From: Lentzea sp. NBRC 102530
GTDB lineage: Bacteria; Actinomycetota; Actinomycetes; Mycobacteriales; Pseudonocardiaceae
Length of the DNA stretch: 64,000 bases
Assembly (NCBI RefSeq): GCF_030269365.1
Contig: NZ_BSTF01000004.1
Location: 248,001-312,000 of the forward strand
Reading direction: 5' to 3'
Shown here: positions 33,149 to 41,535 of the stretch, in pieces
Position numbering within the stretch: the stretch's first letter is position 1
How the letters are laid out: every line of letters begins with the position of its first letter
Notes under the pieces: model-generated
The model's database searches: none
Told to the model about the DNA's origin: nothing
The model's input: only the letters and a program-made list of their open reading frames with translations
Program-made: the position numbers and the translations under genes

Positions 33149-33243
33149 GGGGTCGACGTTAGGGAGGGGGTCTGACGGGAAATCGGGGGTGGAGGCCTCC
33201 GGACGCCCTTGGACGGCGGGAGTTCACTCGAAGGGGTGGCCGG

Positions 33244-34290
33244 TCAGCTCGAGGTCACCGCGTTGCGACCGGTGCCGATGTCCGCGACGTCCGCGGCGGC
33301 ACGGCCCGCGCCCCACCCGGCGGCCGAGCGGACCGTCACGCGCGAGGTGCGCGTCCGCGTGAACATCTGCTCGAACAACGTGTCCACGGCCTGCTTGCGC
33401 TCGGCCAGCACCGGCAGCAACCGCTCGTCCTCGACCACCGGCGACTCCTCCACCGCCGTCAGCCGCTCGCCGATCCGGGACGCGTAGGCCACCAGGAACG
33501 ACTTCCGGAACGGCCGCGAACGCGCCTCGCTGCCCTTCCCGGACTTGCCGCCGGCGGCGACCATCGCCCGGGTGGCCTGCACGAGCAGGGACGTCGACAA
33601 CAGCTCCACGCTCTCCAGATCCACCTCGTCGCCCACCAGCGCGACGAACCCGAAGCCGTCGTAGGCCACCGCGCGCGACCGGAACGCCCCGGCCACCACG
33701 TGCACGAGCTGCGACTTCTCCTTGAAGTAGCTCTTGTCTAGCCACATCCGCCGCGAGGTCGCCTGCGCCGGCAGGTCCGCGTCGAGCATCGCCCGCTCCA
33801 GCGCGTGCCGGTTCATCAGCTCCTGCGCCTTGGCCGACAGCGCCTCGGCCTCCTCCGGGAACGCCGTGGACTCGGCCTTCGCCAGCAGGCCGCGCACGCG
33901 GTTGAGCACCTTCGGGTCGAGCCCCGCGCGCACGGCGGACATCAGCGCGTCACCCGGCAACGGCAGGATCAACGGCAACGACGGCAAACGACCGATGAAC
34001 TTCAACAGCTCGGCAGCGGTGCGTTCGGCGTACGAACCAGTCTCGATGTGCCGCGACGCCCACGCCTCCAGCAACGGACCCTCCCACCACACGGAGGCGC
34101 CGATCTCGTCCAGCTGACGCTGCCACCGCGGGTGCACGGTGCTCGCCGCATGCGGCGAACAGGACAAAGCGATCACGTCCACCACGAGAGAGGTGGCGGA
34201 CTCATCGAGAGAACGCGACACGATCTCGCGCACGTCGTACGGCAGCCAACCGCGCTCCCACAGCGCATCGACCGCTTTCACCAGTTCCAC
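33244..34290 (-). CDS. DUF2786 domain-containing protein
   Basis: A 348-aa protein. The DUF2786 segment lies in the middle: 'VRGLLAKAESTAFPEEAEAL' followed by 'SAKAQELMNRHAL', a helical motif found in phage and actinobacterial proteins of unknown role. Upstream is a W-rich region ('VWWEGPLLEAWASRHIETG'); downstream 'SQLVHVVAGAFRSRAVAYDG' resembles the DUF7168-like region that often follows DUF2786. The start is placed at GTG 34290, 7 nt after CATACT on the minus strand; the frame is open to 34401 without a better start. It is divergent from folP2 with 62 bp between. Confidence 0.78.
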   Translation of the reverse strand: MELVKAVDALWERGWLPYDVREIVSRSLDESATSLVVDVIALSCSPHAASTVHPRWQRQLDEIGASVWWEGPLLEAWASRHIETGSYAERTAAELLKFIGRLPSLPLILPLPGDALMSAVRAGLDPKVLNRVRGLLAKAESTAFPEEAEALSAKAQELMNRHALERAMLDADLPAQATSRRMWLDKSYFKEKSQLVHVVAGAFRSRAVAYDGFGFVALVGDEVDLESVELLSTSLLVQATRAMVAAGGKSGKGSEARSRPFRKSFLVAYASRIGERLTAVEESPVVEDERLLPVLAERKQAVDTLFEQMFTRTRTSRVTVRSAAGWGAGRAAADVADIGTGRNAVTSS

Positions 34291-34352
34291 GCCATGCAGT
34301 ATGAGACGTCCGCCATGTGCCAAGGTCGGGGACCACCTGGTAGACACGGGAT

Positions 34353-35177
34353 GTGATCGAGCTCCAGTTCCGCGGCCGGACGGTCGTCCGCGACCGTGCA
34401 CTGGTGATGGCGATCATCAACCGCACCCCCGACTCGTTCTACGACAGGGGCGCCACCTACGCCGAGGACGTGGCCATGGAGGCCGTGCACCGCGTCGTGG
34501 ACGAGGGCGCGGACATCGTGGACATCGGTGGCGTGAAGGCCGGTCCGGGCGATCTGGTCGATTCCGGCGAGGAAGTGCGTCGCGTCGTGCCGTTCATCGC
34601 ACGCGTGCGCGCCGCGTACCCGGATCTCATCATCAGCAGCGACACCTGGCGTGCGGACGTCGGCAGGCTCGTCTGCGAGGCAGGTGCCGACCTGCTCAAC
34701 GACACGTGGGCGGGCGCGGACCCGCAGCTCGCCGAGGTCGCCGCGGAGTACGGCGCCGGCTACGTCTGCTCGCACACGGGCGGTGCGCGGCCCCGCACGC
34801 GTCCGCATAGGGTGAGCTACCCGAACCTCGTCGCGGACGTCGTCGCGGAGACCACGACGCGCGCGGAACGGGTGGTCGCACTCGGTGTGCCTCGCAAGAG
34901 CGTGCTGATCGATCCCACACACGACTTCGGCAAGAACACGTGGCACAGCCTCGCGCTGGTGCGCCACACGGACGCCTTGGTGGCGACGGGGTGGCCGGTG
35001 CTGATGGCGTTGTCCAACAAGGACTTCGTCGGGGAGACCCTCGGCGTGGAACTGCACGAGCGCGTCGAGGGCACCCTCGTCGCGACCGCGATCGCGGCGT
35101 TGGCGGGCGCCGCGGTCTTTCGCGCGCACGAGGTGGCGCGCACCAGACGAGTAATCGAGTCCGTCGCTCGACTGTGA
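34353..35177 (+). CDS. folP2: Dihydropteroate synthase-like protein FolP2
   Basis: A 274-aa TIM-barrel protein of the pterin-binding family. It matches the mycobacterial FolP2 branch: 'MAIINRTPDSFYDRGATY', 'GADIVDIGGVKAGPG', 'NDTWAGADPQLAEVAAEYG', 'SHTGGARPRTRPHRVSYPN', 'VLIDPTHDFGKNTWHSL' and 'ALSNKDFVGETLGV'. In Mycobacterium this paralogue is reported not to replace the folate enzyme FolP1, so folate synthesis should not be assumed. GTG 34353 starts 6 nt after TAGACA (34341-34346), consistent with a leaderless transcript. The next gene starts 14 nt after its stop. Confidence 0.9.
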   Translation: MIELQFRGRTVVRDRALVMAIINRTPDSFYDRGATYAEDVAMEAVHRVVDEGADIVDIGGVKAGPGDLVDSGEEVRRVVPFIARVRAAYPDLIISSDTWRADVGRLVCEAGADLLNDTWAGADPQLAEVAAEYGAGYVCSHTGGARPRTRPHRVSYPNLVADVVAETTTRAERVVALGVPRKSVLIDPTHDFGKNTWHSLALVRHTDALVATGWPVLMALSNKDFVGETLGVELHERVEGTLVATAIAALAGAAVFRAHEVARTRRVIESVARL

Positions 35178-35191
35178 GCTGGAGGTATCAG

Positions 35192-36130
35192 GTGGACGAC
35201 GTCTTCGCCCGGTTTTCGGACGACCGGTGGGACGACTTCCTCGACGAACTCGACAAGATCCGCGTGAGCGTGGTGGATCCCGCGGAACGGCAGCAGCTGA
35301 AGGCGACCGCGCGCCGCGACGCGCGGGAGGCGGCCGCTCAGCCGTTGCTCGTGCGGATGGCGCTCGCGGACCACTACCTGAACCTGCTCGCCGTCGGCGT
35401 GTGGGCGGGCGACGAGAGCTGGCGTGCCGAACTGCGCGACCTGGTCGTCTCTCTCGTGCCCGAGGACGACGAGACGCGTGACGACGCCCTGCTGAGCTCT
35501 GTCATCGCCGTGGTGCTCGCACAGCTGCTCCAGGACGCACGGCTGCGTGGCGGTTCCGAGGCCGATGTCATCGCACGGTCGGCGTGGGAGAAGGCCCAGG
35601 AGTGGGCGGCCTACGCGGAGGACCGGCACGTCGAACGCCTCCTGCACCACTCCACGGAGGCCGGTGCGCGCGTGGTGACGGCTTCTGAGGTCCAGGAGGT
35701 CGTGGAACTCGCCACGGCCGCCGCGGACGACCAGCACGCCGAGACGATCGCCGCGCTGGAGACCGAGGGCTTCACGGCGGAGTTCATGAACGGCGTGTGG
35801 GTCGTGGAGGGTGAGTTCCGCAACGCGGTACGGGCCGCCGCGCGCGCGATCACGCTCACGGGCCACGGTTGCGTCCTCGCGCGCAACATCAAGCAGTCCA
35901 CCGTGATGCTGTGGCACGAGAACACGCTCGCCATGGCGGACTCGAAGGTGCCGCGCTGGCGCGTCTACCCGATCCTCGCGCCCGTCACGCCGCAATCGAA
36001 GTTTTCCGGCGGTGAAGGCCTGCCGTTCACCCGCGAGACACACCCGTTGGCACCCGCTCCGGAAGTCGTGCGCCGGTTGGCCGACGCCGTGGGCGTCAAC
36101 CTGTCTCATCTGCTGGCTGCATTGCGGTAA
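35192..36130 (+). CDS. Hypothetical protein, 312 aa, downstream of folP2
   Basis: I do not recognise a family. The predicted protein is soluble, acidic and mainly helical in its first 180 residues ('DDRWDDFLDELDKIRVS', 'EVVELATAAADDQHAETIAAL'). A mixed C-terminal half with 'VEGEFRNAVRAAARAITL' and 'STVMLWHENTLAMADSKVP' looks enzymatic or sensor-like. GTG 35192 has GGAGG six bases upstream and is preferred to GTG 35174, which would overlap the folP2 stop. It is probably co-transcribed with folP2. Confidence 0.75.
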   Translation: MDDVFARFSDDRWDDFLDELDKIRVSVVDPAERQQLKATARRDAREAAAQPLLVRMALADHYLNLLAVGVWAGDESWRAELRDLVVSLVPEDDETRDDALLSSVIAVVLAQLLQDARLRGGSEADVIARSAWEKAQEWAAYAEDRHVERLLHHSTEAGARVVTASEVQEVVELATAAADDQHAETIAALETEGFTAEFMNGVWVVEGEFRNAVRAAARAITLTGHGCVLARNIKQSTVMLWHENTLAMADSKVPRWRVYPILAPVTPQSKFSGGEGLPFTRETHPLAPAPEVVRRLADAVGVNLSHLLAALR

Positions 36131-36178
36131 AGGGGTGATCTTTGCCTTTCCGCTACCTCGACTCGTTATCTTGGTGTC

Positions 36179-36463
36179 ATGCCCAGATTTGCCGAGTTCG
36201 ATGTGGAAGGCCTGCGCAAATCCAGCGCTGTTGCCGACTTTCCCTGGTCAGAGACGTGGGTCACGCTGATCCGCGTGGACTCCAAGGGAGTTGTCCGGCA
36301 GGCCAAGTCGTTGACCGAGAAAGTTTCTTTGCTGACCGTCGCGTCAGACAAGGACCTCGTCATCGCGTCCTGCCCGGAGATTTACGCTGTCGACGACCTG
36401 TCGGCCGCCCGTGCCGCCGTCAAGGCTTCGGTCGCACGCGAAATGATCCCAAGCCTCGGATGA
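36179..36463 (+). CDS. Hypothetical protein, 94 aa
   Basis: Small soluble protein of unknown function ('FAEFDVEGLRKSSAVADFPW', 'VTLIRVDSKGVVRQAKSL'). ATG 36179 sits 6 nt after TATCTT (36167-36172), a leaderless-type start that supports expression. Its last 44 nt overlap the convergent P450 gene. Confidence 0.65.
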   Translation: MPRFAEFDVEGLRKSSAVADFPWSETWVTLIRVDSKGVVRQAKSLTEKVSLLTVASDKDLVIASCPEIYAVDDLSAARAAVKASVAREMIPSLG

Positions 36464-37472
36464 ATGACTCCCTCCACTCGGGCTCAGCGGCGAGCGCGAG
36501 TTCCGGGAAACGCCGAAGGAGCGTTGCGAAGGCGATCTCACCCTCGACACGAGCGAGCCGCGCCCCCACGCAGTAGTGGACGCCGTGACCGAACGCGACG
36601 TGTGGGTCCCGCCCCAGCTGCACCACGTCCGGATCGGAATACCGGGAAGGATCCCGGTTCGCCGCCCCCAGTGAGACGGTGACCTGCGAAGATCTCGGAA
36701 TCGTGACCCCTCCGACCACCACGTCGGCAGTGGCGACACGACCCACGCCCAGTGACAACGGCCCGTCGAGGCGCAGGAACTCCTCGACGGCGTCCGGAAC
36801 CAGGGCCGGCTCCTCGATCAGCGCCCGCTTCAGCGCAGGATCGCGGAGCAGCGCGAACAGACCGTTGCCGATGAGCTGCACGGTCGTCTCATGCCCTGCT
36901 GTGATGAGCAACACGAGCGTCATCACCAGGTTCGGTTCGTCGCGGAGCTCGGTGATGACGTCGTCACCGGGCTCCTTGGACGCCAGCAGCCGCTCGACGT
37001 AGGCGGTGAACCTCCCGAACGCCTCGGTCATCGTTGCGGGCTCGATCAGCTCCGCGGAGAGCGTTCGGACCTCGTTTCTGTCCTCTTCGGGCACACCTAG
37101 GAGTTCACAGATGACGGTGATCGGCAGGGGATGGGCGAACGTCTCGATGACGTCCACCTCCTCCGCGCCCTGCCACGCGTCGAGGAGTTCGTTGGCGATC
37201 TCCTCGATGCTCGGCCGAAGGGCTTCCATGCGCCGTGTGGTGAACGCGCGCGCGATGGGCTTGCGCAGCTGCGTGTGTTCCGGCGGATCGGTGTGGTTGA
37301 GCATGCCGCCGGGGATGACCGCGCTGCTGAGTCCGGGGTGGCCGAGCGCCTGCACGACGTCGTCGTAGCGGCTGATCACCCAGGACCGCCGGCCGTCCGG
37401 GGTCTCGGTCAACGCGGGCCCCTGCTCGCGCCACCGGTCGAAGTACGGGGTCGGGTCGGTGAAGAAGCTCAT
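36420..37472 (-). CDS. Cytochrome P450 (short form)
   Basis: A 350-aa P450, about 50 residues shorter at the N-terminus than typical CYP105/107-like bacterial enzymes. Diagnostic motifs are intact: I-helix oxygen-activation 'LLITAGHETTV', K-helix ExxR in 'EEFLRL', and the heme-binding loop 'FGHGVHYCVGARLAR' with the proximal Cys. 'HTDPPEHTQLRKPIARAFT' is the C-helix region. ATG 37472 has GAGGGC upstream and no longer frame exists, so the short N-terminus appears real. No ferredoxin gene is adjacent; substrate unknown. Confidence 0.93.
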   Translation of the reverse strand: MSFFTDPTPYFDRWREQGPALTETPDGRRSWVISRYDDVVQALGHPGLSSAVIPGGMLNHTDPPEHTQLRKPIARAFTTRRMEALRPSIEEIANELLDAWQGAEEVDVIETFAHPLPITVICELLGVPEEDRNEVRTLSAELIEPATMTEAFGRFTAYVERLLASKEPGDDVITELRDEPNLVMTLVLLITAGHETTVQLIGNGLFALLRDPALKRALIEEPALVPDAVEEFLRLDGPLSLGVGRVATADVVVGGVTIPRSSQVTVSLGAANRDPSRYSDPDVVQLGRDPHVAFGHGVHYCVGARLARVEGEIAFATLLRRFPELALAAEPEWRESFIRGLGSFRVRPKP

Positions 37473-37510
37473 GCCCTCATCGTGGTGTTCGTGCTGGTCA
37501 GGGGCATGAG

Positions 37511-37546
37511 TAGGTGATCACCCATCTTGGCGTCGCCCATCACCTA
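37511..37546. promoter_or_regulatory. Inverted repeat in front of the LAL regulator gene
   Basis: TAGGTGAT (37511-37518) and ATCACCTA (37539-37546) form an 8-bp inverted repeat. The right arm overlaps TAGCCT (37545-37550), a -10 box 6 nt before ATG 37557, so a bound protein would control this promoter. GATCACCCATC inside adds partial symmetry. Confidence 0.5.
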
Positions 37547-37556
37547 GCCTGAGCCC

Positions 37557-39839
37557 ATGGGGTGGCCGTTCGTGGGGAGGGACGCCGAACTGACCGCGGT
37601 CCGGCGTGCCGTGCGGGGTGCCGGGCTGATCGTGGCGGGCCCGGCGGGCGTGGGCAAGACGCGGCTGTTGGACGAGGTGGCGTGCGACGTCCGGCTGCGT
37701 GCCACGGCGGCGATGTCGGAGATTCCACTCGGGGTGATGGCGCCCTTCCTGCCGTCGGTGAACTCCTCTCCGTTGGCGATGCTGACCAGCGCACGGACCG
37801 CGTTGCGTGGACGCGTCGTGGTGGTGGACGACGTCCATCTGCTCGATGACGCGTCAGCAGGACTGCTGCACCAACTCGTGCAACACCGCGAATCCGTTGT
37901 GGTGGCGACGTTGCGGTCGGGCGAACGCGCACCCGACCCGGTGGTGGCGCTCTGGAAGGACGAACTGCTGCCGCGCATCGAACTCGACCCGCTCGGCCGT
38001 GCGGCGGTGGTCGAGGTGTTGGAGACCGTGCTCGGCGGAGTGCTGGACAGCGTCACGGCCGATCGGCTGTGGACGGCGTCGGCCGGGAACATGTTGCTGC
38101 TGCGAGAGATGCACTTCGCTGCGCAGTGGGTGTCGCACGGCGGTGTGTGGTCCTTGGACGGTCCGCTGCCGTTGTCGCCACGGCTGGTCGAGCTGATCGA
38201 GGCACACCTCGCCGTCGTGCCCGCCGAGGAACGCCGCGTGCTCGAACTGCTGGCGTTCGGTGAGCCGCTGGACCTCGCCGCGTCCGAGGCGCTGGACGGC
38301 CTCGTGACCGTGACGGACGAGGGGCTGCGGCTCGCGCATCCGTTGTACGGCGAGGTGTTGCGCGCGCAGTGCCCTCCTCTGCGCAAGCGCAACCATCAAC
38401 GACACCTGGCTTCGTTGCTGGACGATCCGCTGCGGGTAGCGGTGTTGAAGCTCGACAGCGGTACGGCGGATGATCCCGAGCTCTTGCTGAAGGCCGCGCA
38501 TCTCGCCAGCGCAACGGGTGGTGTTGTTCTGGCGGAACGACTCGCACGCGCCGCATGGTCCGTCGGTGGTGGTGTGGAGGCCGGTCGGGTGCTGGCCGAG
38601 GTACTGCTGTTCACCGACCGCCCGGAGGAGGCCGAGGAGGTCTTCTCGATGGTCGCCACGGACGACGACCCGATCGAGGTGCGCACGATGCGCGCTCTGA
38701 ACCTGGGCTGGGGACTAGGCCGCAGCGAGGAAGCCGCCGCGATGCTGGAGATGGACCTCGCACGATCCGTGCTTCTGTTCCACGCGGGCAAGTACGACGA
38801 GGTGCGCGCGCTGCTCTCGTACGACAAGCCGGACGAAGCGGCGGTCCTCGCGATGGCCGACGTCGTACAGGGCAGCTACACGAGACCGTTCCCGGTCGTC
38901 CCGCCGACTCCCGAGGCAGGGCTCGGCCTGGAGACGATCGTGTTCGCCGAGGTGTTCGTGCACTCCATGCACGGCGATCTGGCACAAGCGGAACGTCTTG
39001 CCGTGCAGGCCTACAAGAAGAAGACCGAGTGGGATTCCATGCGGTCGACCTGGGCGGTGGCGCTCGCCGGGCTGGCGAGGGCGGGCGGACGGCTGCTGGA
39101 GGCGCGGCGGTTGCTGCTGGAGGCCCGGCCCGCGCAACCGTTCGCGCGCTTGTGCGAGCTGGCGCTGACCGAGGCGATGCTCGGCAACGACGCGCGGTCG
39201 TTGCTGGCGGAGGCGGAAGAGCGGACGCCGCAGGGGATGCGCCCGTACAGCCACGGGGTGTGGCTGGCGCGGATCTGGGCGGGCGGCGTGTCGCCGTTCG
39301 ACGCGGTGGCGGACGCCCGTGCGCACGGTGAGTTCGCCTTCGAGGCGTTGCTGCTGCACGAGGCCGTGCGTCTGGGACACGCCGCCGAGTCTCACGAACG
39401 CCTGCGCGAACTCGCCGAGACGATCACGGGTCTGCTCGTACCGGTCTTCGCCGAACACGCCGAGGCGTTGGTGCGCAACGACTCCGCCGGGCTCGTGCGG
39501 GTGGCCGGGCGGTTCGAGGCAGGCGGCTTCGCGTTGCTGGCGGCCGAGGCCGCAGCGGAGTCGGGCGACCGTGCGCTGTTCACGAGACTGATGGCGCGGT
39601 GCGAGGGGGCGCGAACACCGGCGTTGGCACGGATGACGCTGACCCCGCTGACGAGTCGCGAACGTGAAGTGGCCGTGCTCGCCGCGCGGGGACTCACGAA
39701 CAAAGAGATCGCGTCGTCGTTGGTGATCTCCGTACGGACCGTGGACAACCATCTGTCCAATGCGTACTCGAAGCTCGGCATCACGACCCGCGGCGAGCTC
39801 GCGTTGGTCCTATCGGATGACGCGGGCGGTCAGGGATAA
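37557..39839 (+). CDS. LuxR-family (LAL-type) ATPase transcriptional regulator
   Basis: A 760-aa large ATP-binding LuxR regulator. N-terminal AAA/STAND ATPase: Walker A 'VAGPAGVGKTRLL' (about residues 23-35) and Walker B 'RVVVVDDVHLLDD'. A long helical, TPR-like middle region follows. The C-terminal LuxR HTH is 'LTSREREVAVLAARGLTNKE' continuing to 'SVRTVDNHLSNAYSKLGI'. LAL proteins often control secondary metabolism or carbohydrate genes. ATG 37557 looks leaderless (6 nt after TAGCCT). The P450 gene is divergent and the exonuclease gene follows by 8 nt. Confidence 0.93.
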   Translation: MGWPFVGRDAELTAVRRAVRGAGLIVAGPAGVGKTRLLDEVACDVRLRATAAMSEIPLGVMAPFLPSVNSSPLAMLTSARTALRGRVVVVDDVHLLDDASAGLLHQLVQHRESVVVATLRSGERAPDPVVALWKDELLPRIELDPLGRAAVVEVLETVLGGVLDSVTADRLWTASAGNMLLLREMHFAAQWVSHGGVWSLDGPLPLSPRLVELIEAHLAVVPAEERRVLELLAFGEPLDLAASEALDGLVTVTDEGLRLAHPLYGEVLRAQCPPLRKRNHQRHLASLLDDPLRVAVLKLDSGTADDPELLLKAAHLASATGGVVLAERLARAAWSVGGGVEAGRVLAEVLLFTDRPEEAEEVFSMVATDDDPIEVRTMRALNLGWGLGRSEEAAAMLEMDLARSVLLFHAGKYDEVRALLSYDKPDEAAVLAMADVVQGSYTRPFPVVPPTPEAGLGLETIVFAEVFVHSMHGDLAQAERLAVQAYKKKTEWDSMRSTWAVALAGLARAGGRLLEARRLLLEARPAQPFARLCELALTEAMLGNDARSLLAEAEERTPQGMRPYSHGVWLARIWAGGVSPFDAVADARAHGEFAFEALLLHEAVRLGHAAESHERLRELAETITGLLVPVFAEHAEALVRNDSAGLVRVAGRFEAGGFALLAAEAAAESGDRALFTRLMARCEGARTPALARMTLTPLTSREREVAVLAARGLTNKEIASSLVISVRTVDNHLSNAYSKLGITTRGELALVLSDDAGGQG

Positions 39840-39847
39840 CGTCCGGC

Positions 39848-41020
39848 ATGGGTCCGAACGACAGGCCGGACATGAGCAACGGGTACGCGGTCGTCGACGT
39901 CGAGACCACCGGGCTTTCACCAGGTCAGCACCACCGGGTGATAGAGGTCGCCGTCGTGCACCTCGACGGGGCCGGGCGCCGGACCGACGAGTGGTGCACG
40001 CTCGTCAACCCCCGCCGCGACCTCGGCGCCCAGCGCGTGCACGGCATCAGCGCCGCGGACGCCCGGCGCGCACCCGAATTCGCCGGCATCGCCGGTGAGC
40101 TCGCCGCACGACTGTCGGGACGGGTGCTCGTCGCGCACAACCTGTCGTTCGACCTGCGGTTCTTGCAGGCCGAGTTCGCACGGCTCGGCCACGAACTCGG
40201 CGCGCTGACAGGGCTGTGCACGATGAACCTCGCCGGCCGCTACCTCGGCGCATCGTCGCGGTCCCTCGCCGCGTGCTGTGAGGTGGCCGGAGTGCCGATG
40301 GGAACCGCGCACTCGGCACTGCACGACGCACGGGCATCGGCGGGACTGCTCGCCCTGTGCCTGGACCGCGTCGGGCACGTGGAGCCGGTGCAGCTCACCG
40401 TGCCGCGGACCGTCAACGCGTTCGCTGTCCAACGCGGCCACGCACATGGAGCCGAACAGCACTTCCTGGCGAAGCTCGTGCGACTGCTGCCACGCGTGGA
40501 GATGTCGTCGGGTGACGAGTACCTCGACGTGCTCGACCGCGCGCTGGTCGACCGGCACCTGTCGCTGGAGGAGCAGGAGGAGCTGCTCGAAGTGGCGCGC
40601 GCACTCGACTTCGGCCTGCCACAGGTGATGGAACTGCACCGCGGCTACCTCGCTGCCCTGGCCGACGCCGCGTGGGCGGACGGCCGGCTGACCGCGGCCG
40701 AGGAGGCCGACCTGCGGCTGGTCGCGTCGTTGCTCGGCGTCGAGGTCGCCGGTGCGCTGCGCAGATCGGTTCGGCTCTCGCTGGGCGACCTCGTCGTGTT
40801 CACCGGCGAGATGCGCGAGAGCCGGGACGTGTGGGAGAGCCGGGCGTCGTCCGCCGGGCTCACCGTGAAGGCGGGCGTGACGAAGAAGACCGCGGTGGTG
40901 ATCGCGGCAGACCCAGATTCCCTGTCCGGCAAGGCGGACAAGGCGCGCGCGTACGGAATCCCGATCGTGTCCGAGGACCTGTTCGCCGGGCTGCTCGGTC
41001 AGTTGAGCGGGTCTCGATGA
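39848..41020 (+). CDS. DEDDh 3'-5' exonuclease with C-terminal BRCT domain
   Basis: A 390-aa DNA polymerase III epsilon-like exonuclease. The DEDDh motifs are visible: Exo I 'YAVVDVETTGLSPG', Exo II 'VLVAHNLSFDLRFL' and Exo III 'GTAHSALHDARASAGLL' (His and Asp). A middle helical region (about 230-300, 'YLAALADAAWADGRLTAAEE') resembles a TerB-like acidic fold. The C-terminal 90 residues form a BRCT domain ('LGDLVVFTGEMRESRDVWES', 'AGVTKKTAVVIAADPDSLS'). The architecture suggests DNA repair or processing. ATG 39848 is used; ATG 39872 is possible. Its TGA overlaps the ATG of the next gene. Confidence 0.9.
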   Translation: MGPNDRPDMSNGYAVVDVETTGLSPGQHHRVIEVAVVHLDGAGRRTDEWCTLVNPRRDLGAQRVHGISAADARRAPEFAGIAGELAARLSGRVLVAHNLSFDLRFLQAEFARLGHELGALTGLCTMNLAGRYLGASSRSLAACCEVAGVPMGTAHSALHDARASAGLLALCLDRVGHVEPVQLTVPRTVNAFAVQRGHAHGAEQHFLAKLVRLLPRVEMSSGDEYLDVLDRALVDRHLSLEEQEELLEVARALDFGLPQVMELHRGYLAALADAAWADGRLTAAEEADLRLVASLLGVEVAGALRRSVRLSLGDLVVFTGEMRESRDVWESRASSAGLTVKAGVTKKTAVVIAADPDSLSGKADKARAYGIPIVSEDLFAGLLGQLSGSR

Positions 41021-41535
41021 CGGAGGACGTGAGGCGCGTGGCGAAGCTGATCGGGGCGCGCAACAGCATCGACGCGGCGCTGGCGGCGTGCATCCGGCGC
41101 CCCGCCACGACGGGACACCTCGGCGACTGGATCGCGGCACGGATCCTCGGCATCGCCCTGGAACCGCAGGCCAACGCGAGCATCGACGGACGGCTGCCGG
41201 ACGGCCGCACGGTGACCATCCGCTGGTACCCGAAGCGGGAGAACATCCTCGACCTGAAGGAAGAGGGCGGGCCTGAGGTCTACCTCGTGCTGACCGGTCC
41301 GAAGTCAGCCCCGGACAGCTCCGTCGGCACCACACGGCCGTTGGTCATCGACGCCGTGTACCTGTTCGAGGCCAAGGACCTCATGGACGACCTGCGCGCG
41401 CGTGGGCGCAGGATCGGTACGGCGTCCAGCGTGCGTGAGGAGTTGTGGGAGGCCGCGGAAATCTACCCGCGGCCCCACTCAGCGCTCAACGACGATCAGC
41501 GAGAACTGTTGGCGTTGTTCAGTCATCGGCCGTGA
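41017..41535 (+). CDS. Uncharacterised protein coupled to the exonuclease (possible nuclease-like fold)
   Basis: A 172-aa protein starting at ATG 41017, which overlaps the exonuclease stop (ATGA). The segment 'TTGHLGDWIAARILGIAL', then 'NASIDGRLPDGRTVTIRWYPK', recalls DUF6998-like proteins in which a helix, an Asp and a strand ending in a basic residue resemble a PD-(D/E)xK nuclease core. The match is by eye and weak, because the canonical Lys is displaced. The C-terminal part is helical ('SVREELWEAAEIYPRPHS'). It converges on jetC with a 17-nt overlap. Function unknown. Confidence 0.72.
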   Translation: MTEDVRRVAKLIGARNSIDAALAACIRRPATTGHLGDWIAARILGIALEPQANASIDGRLPDGRTVTIRWYPKRENILDLKEEGGPEVYLVLTGPKSAPDSSVGTTRPLVIDAVYLFEAKDLMDDLRARGRRIGTASSVREELWEAAEIYPRPHSALNDDQRELLALFSHRP

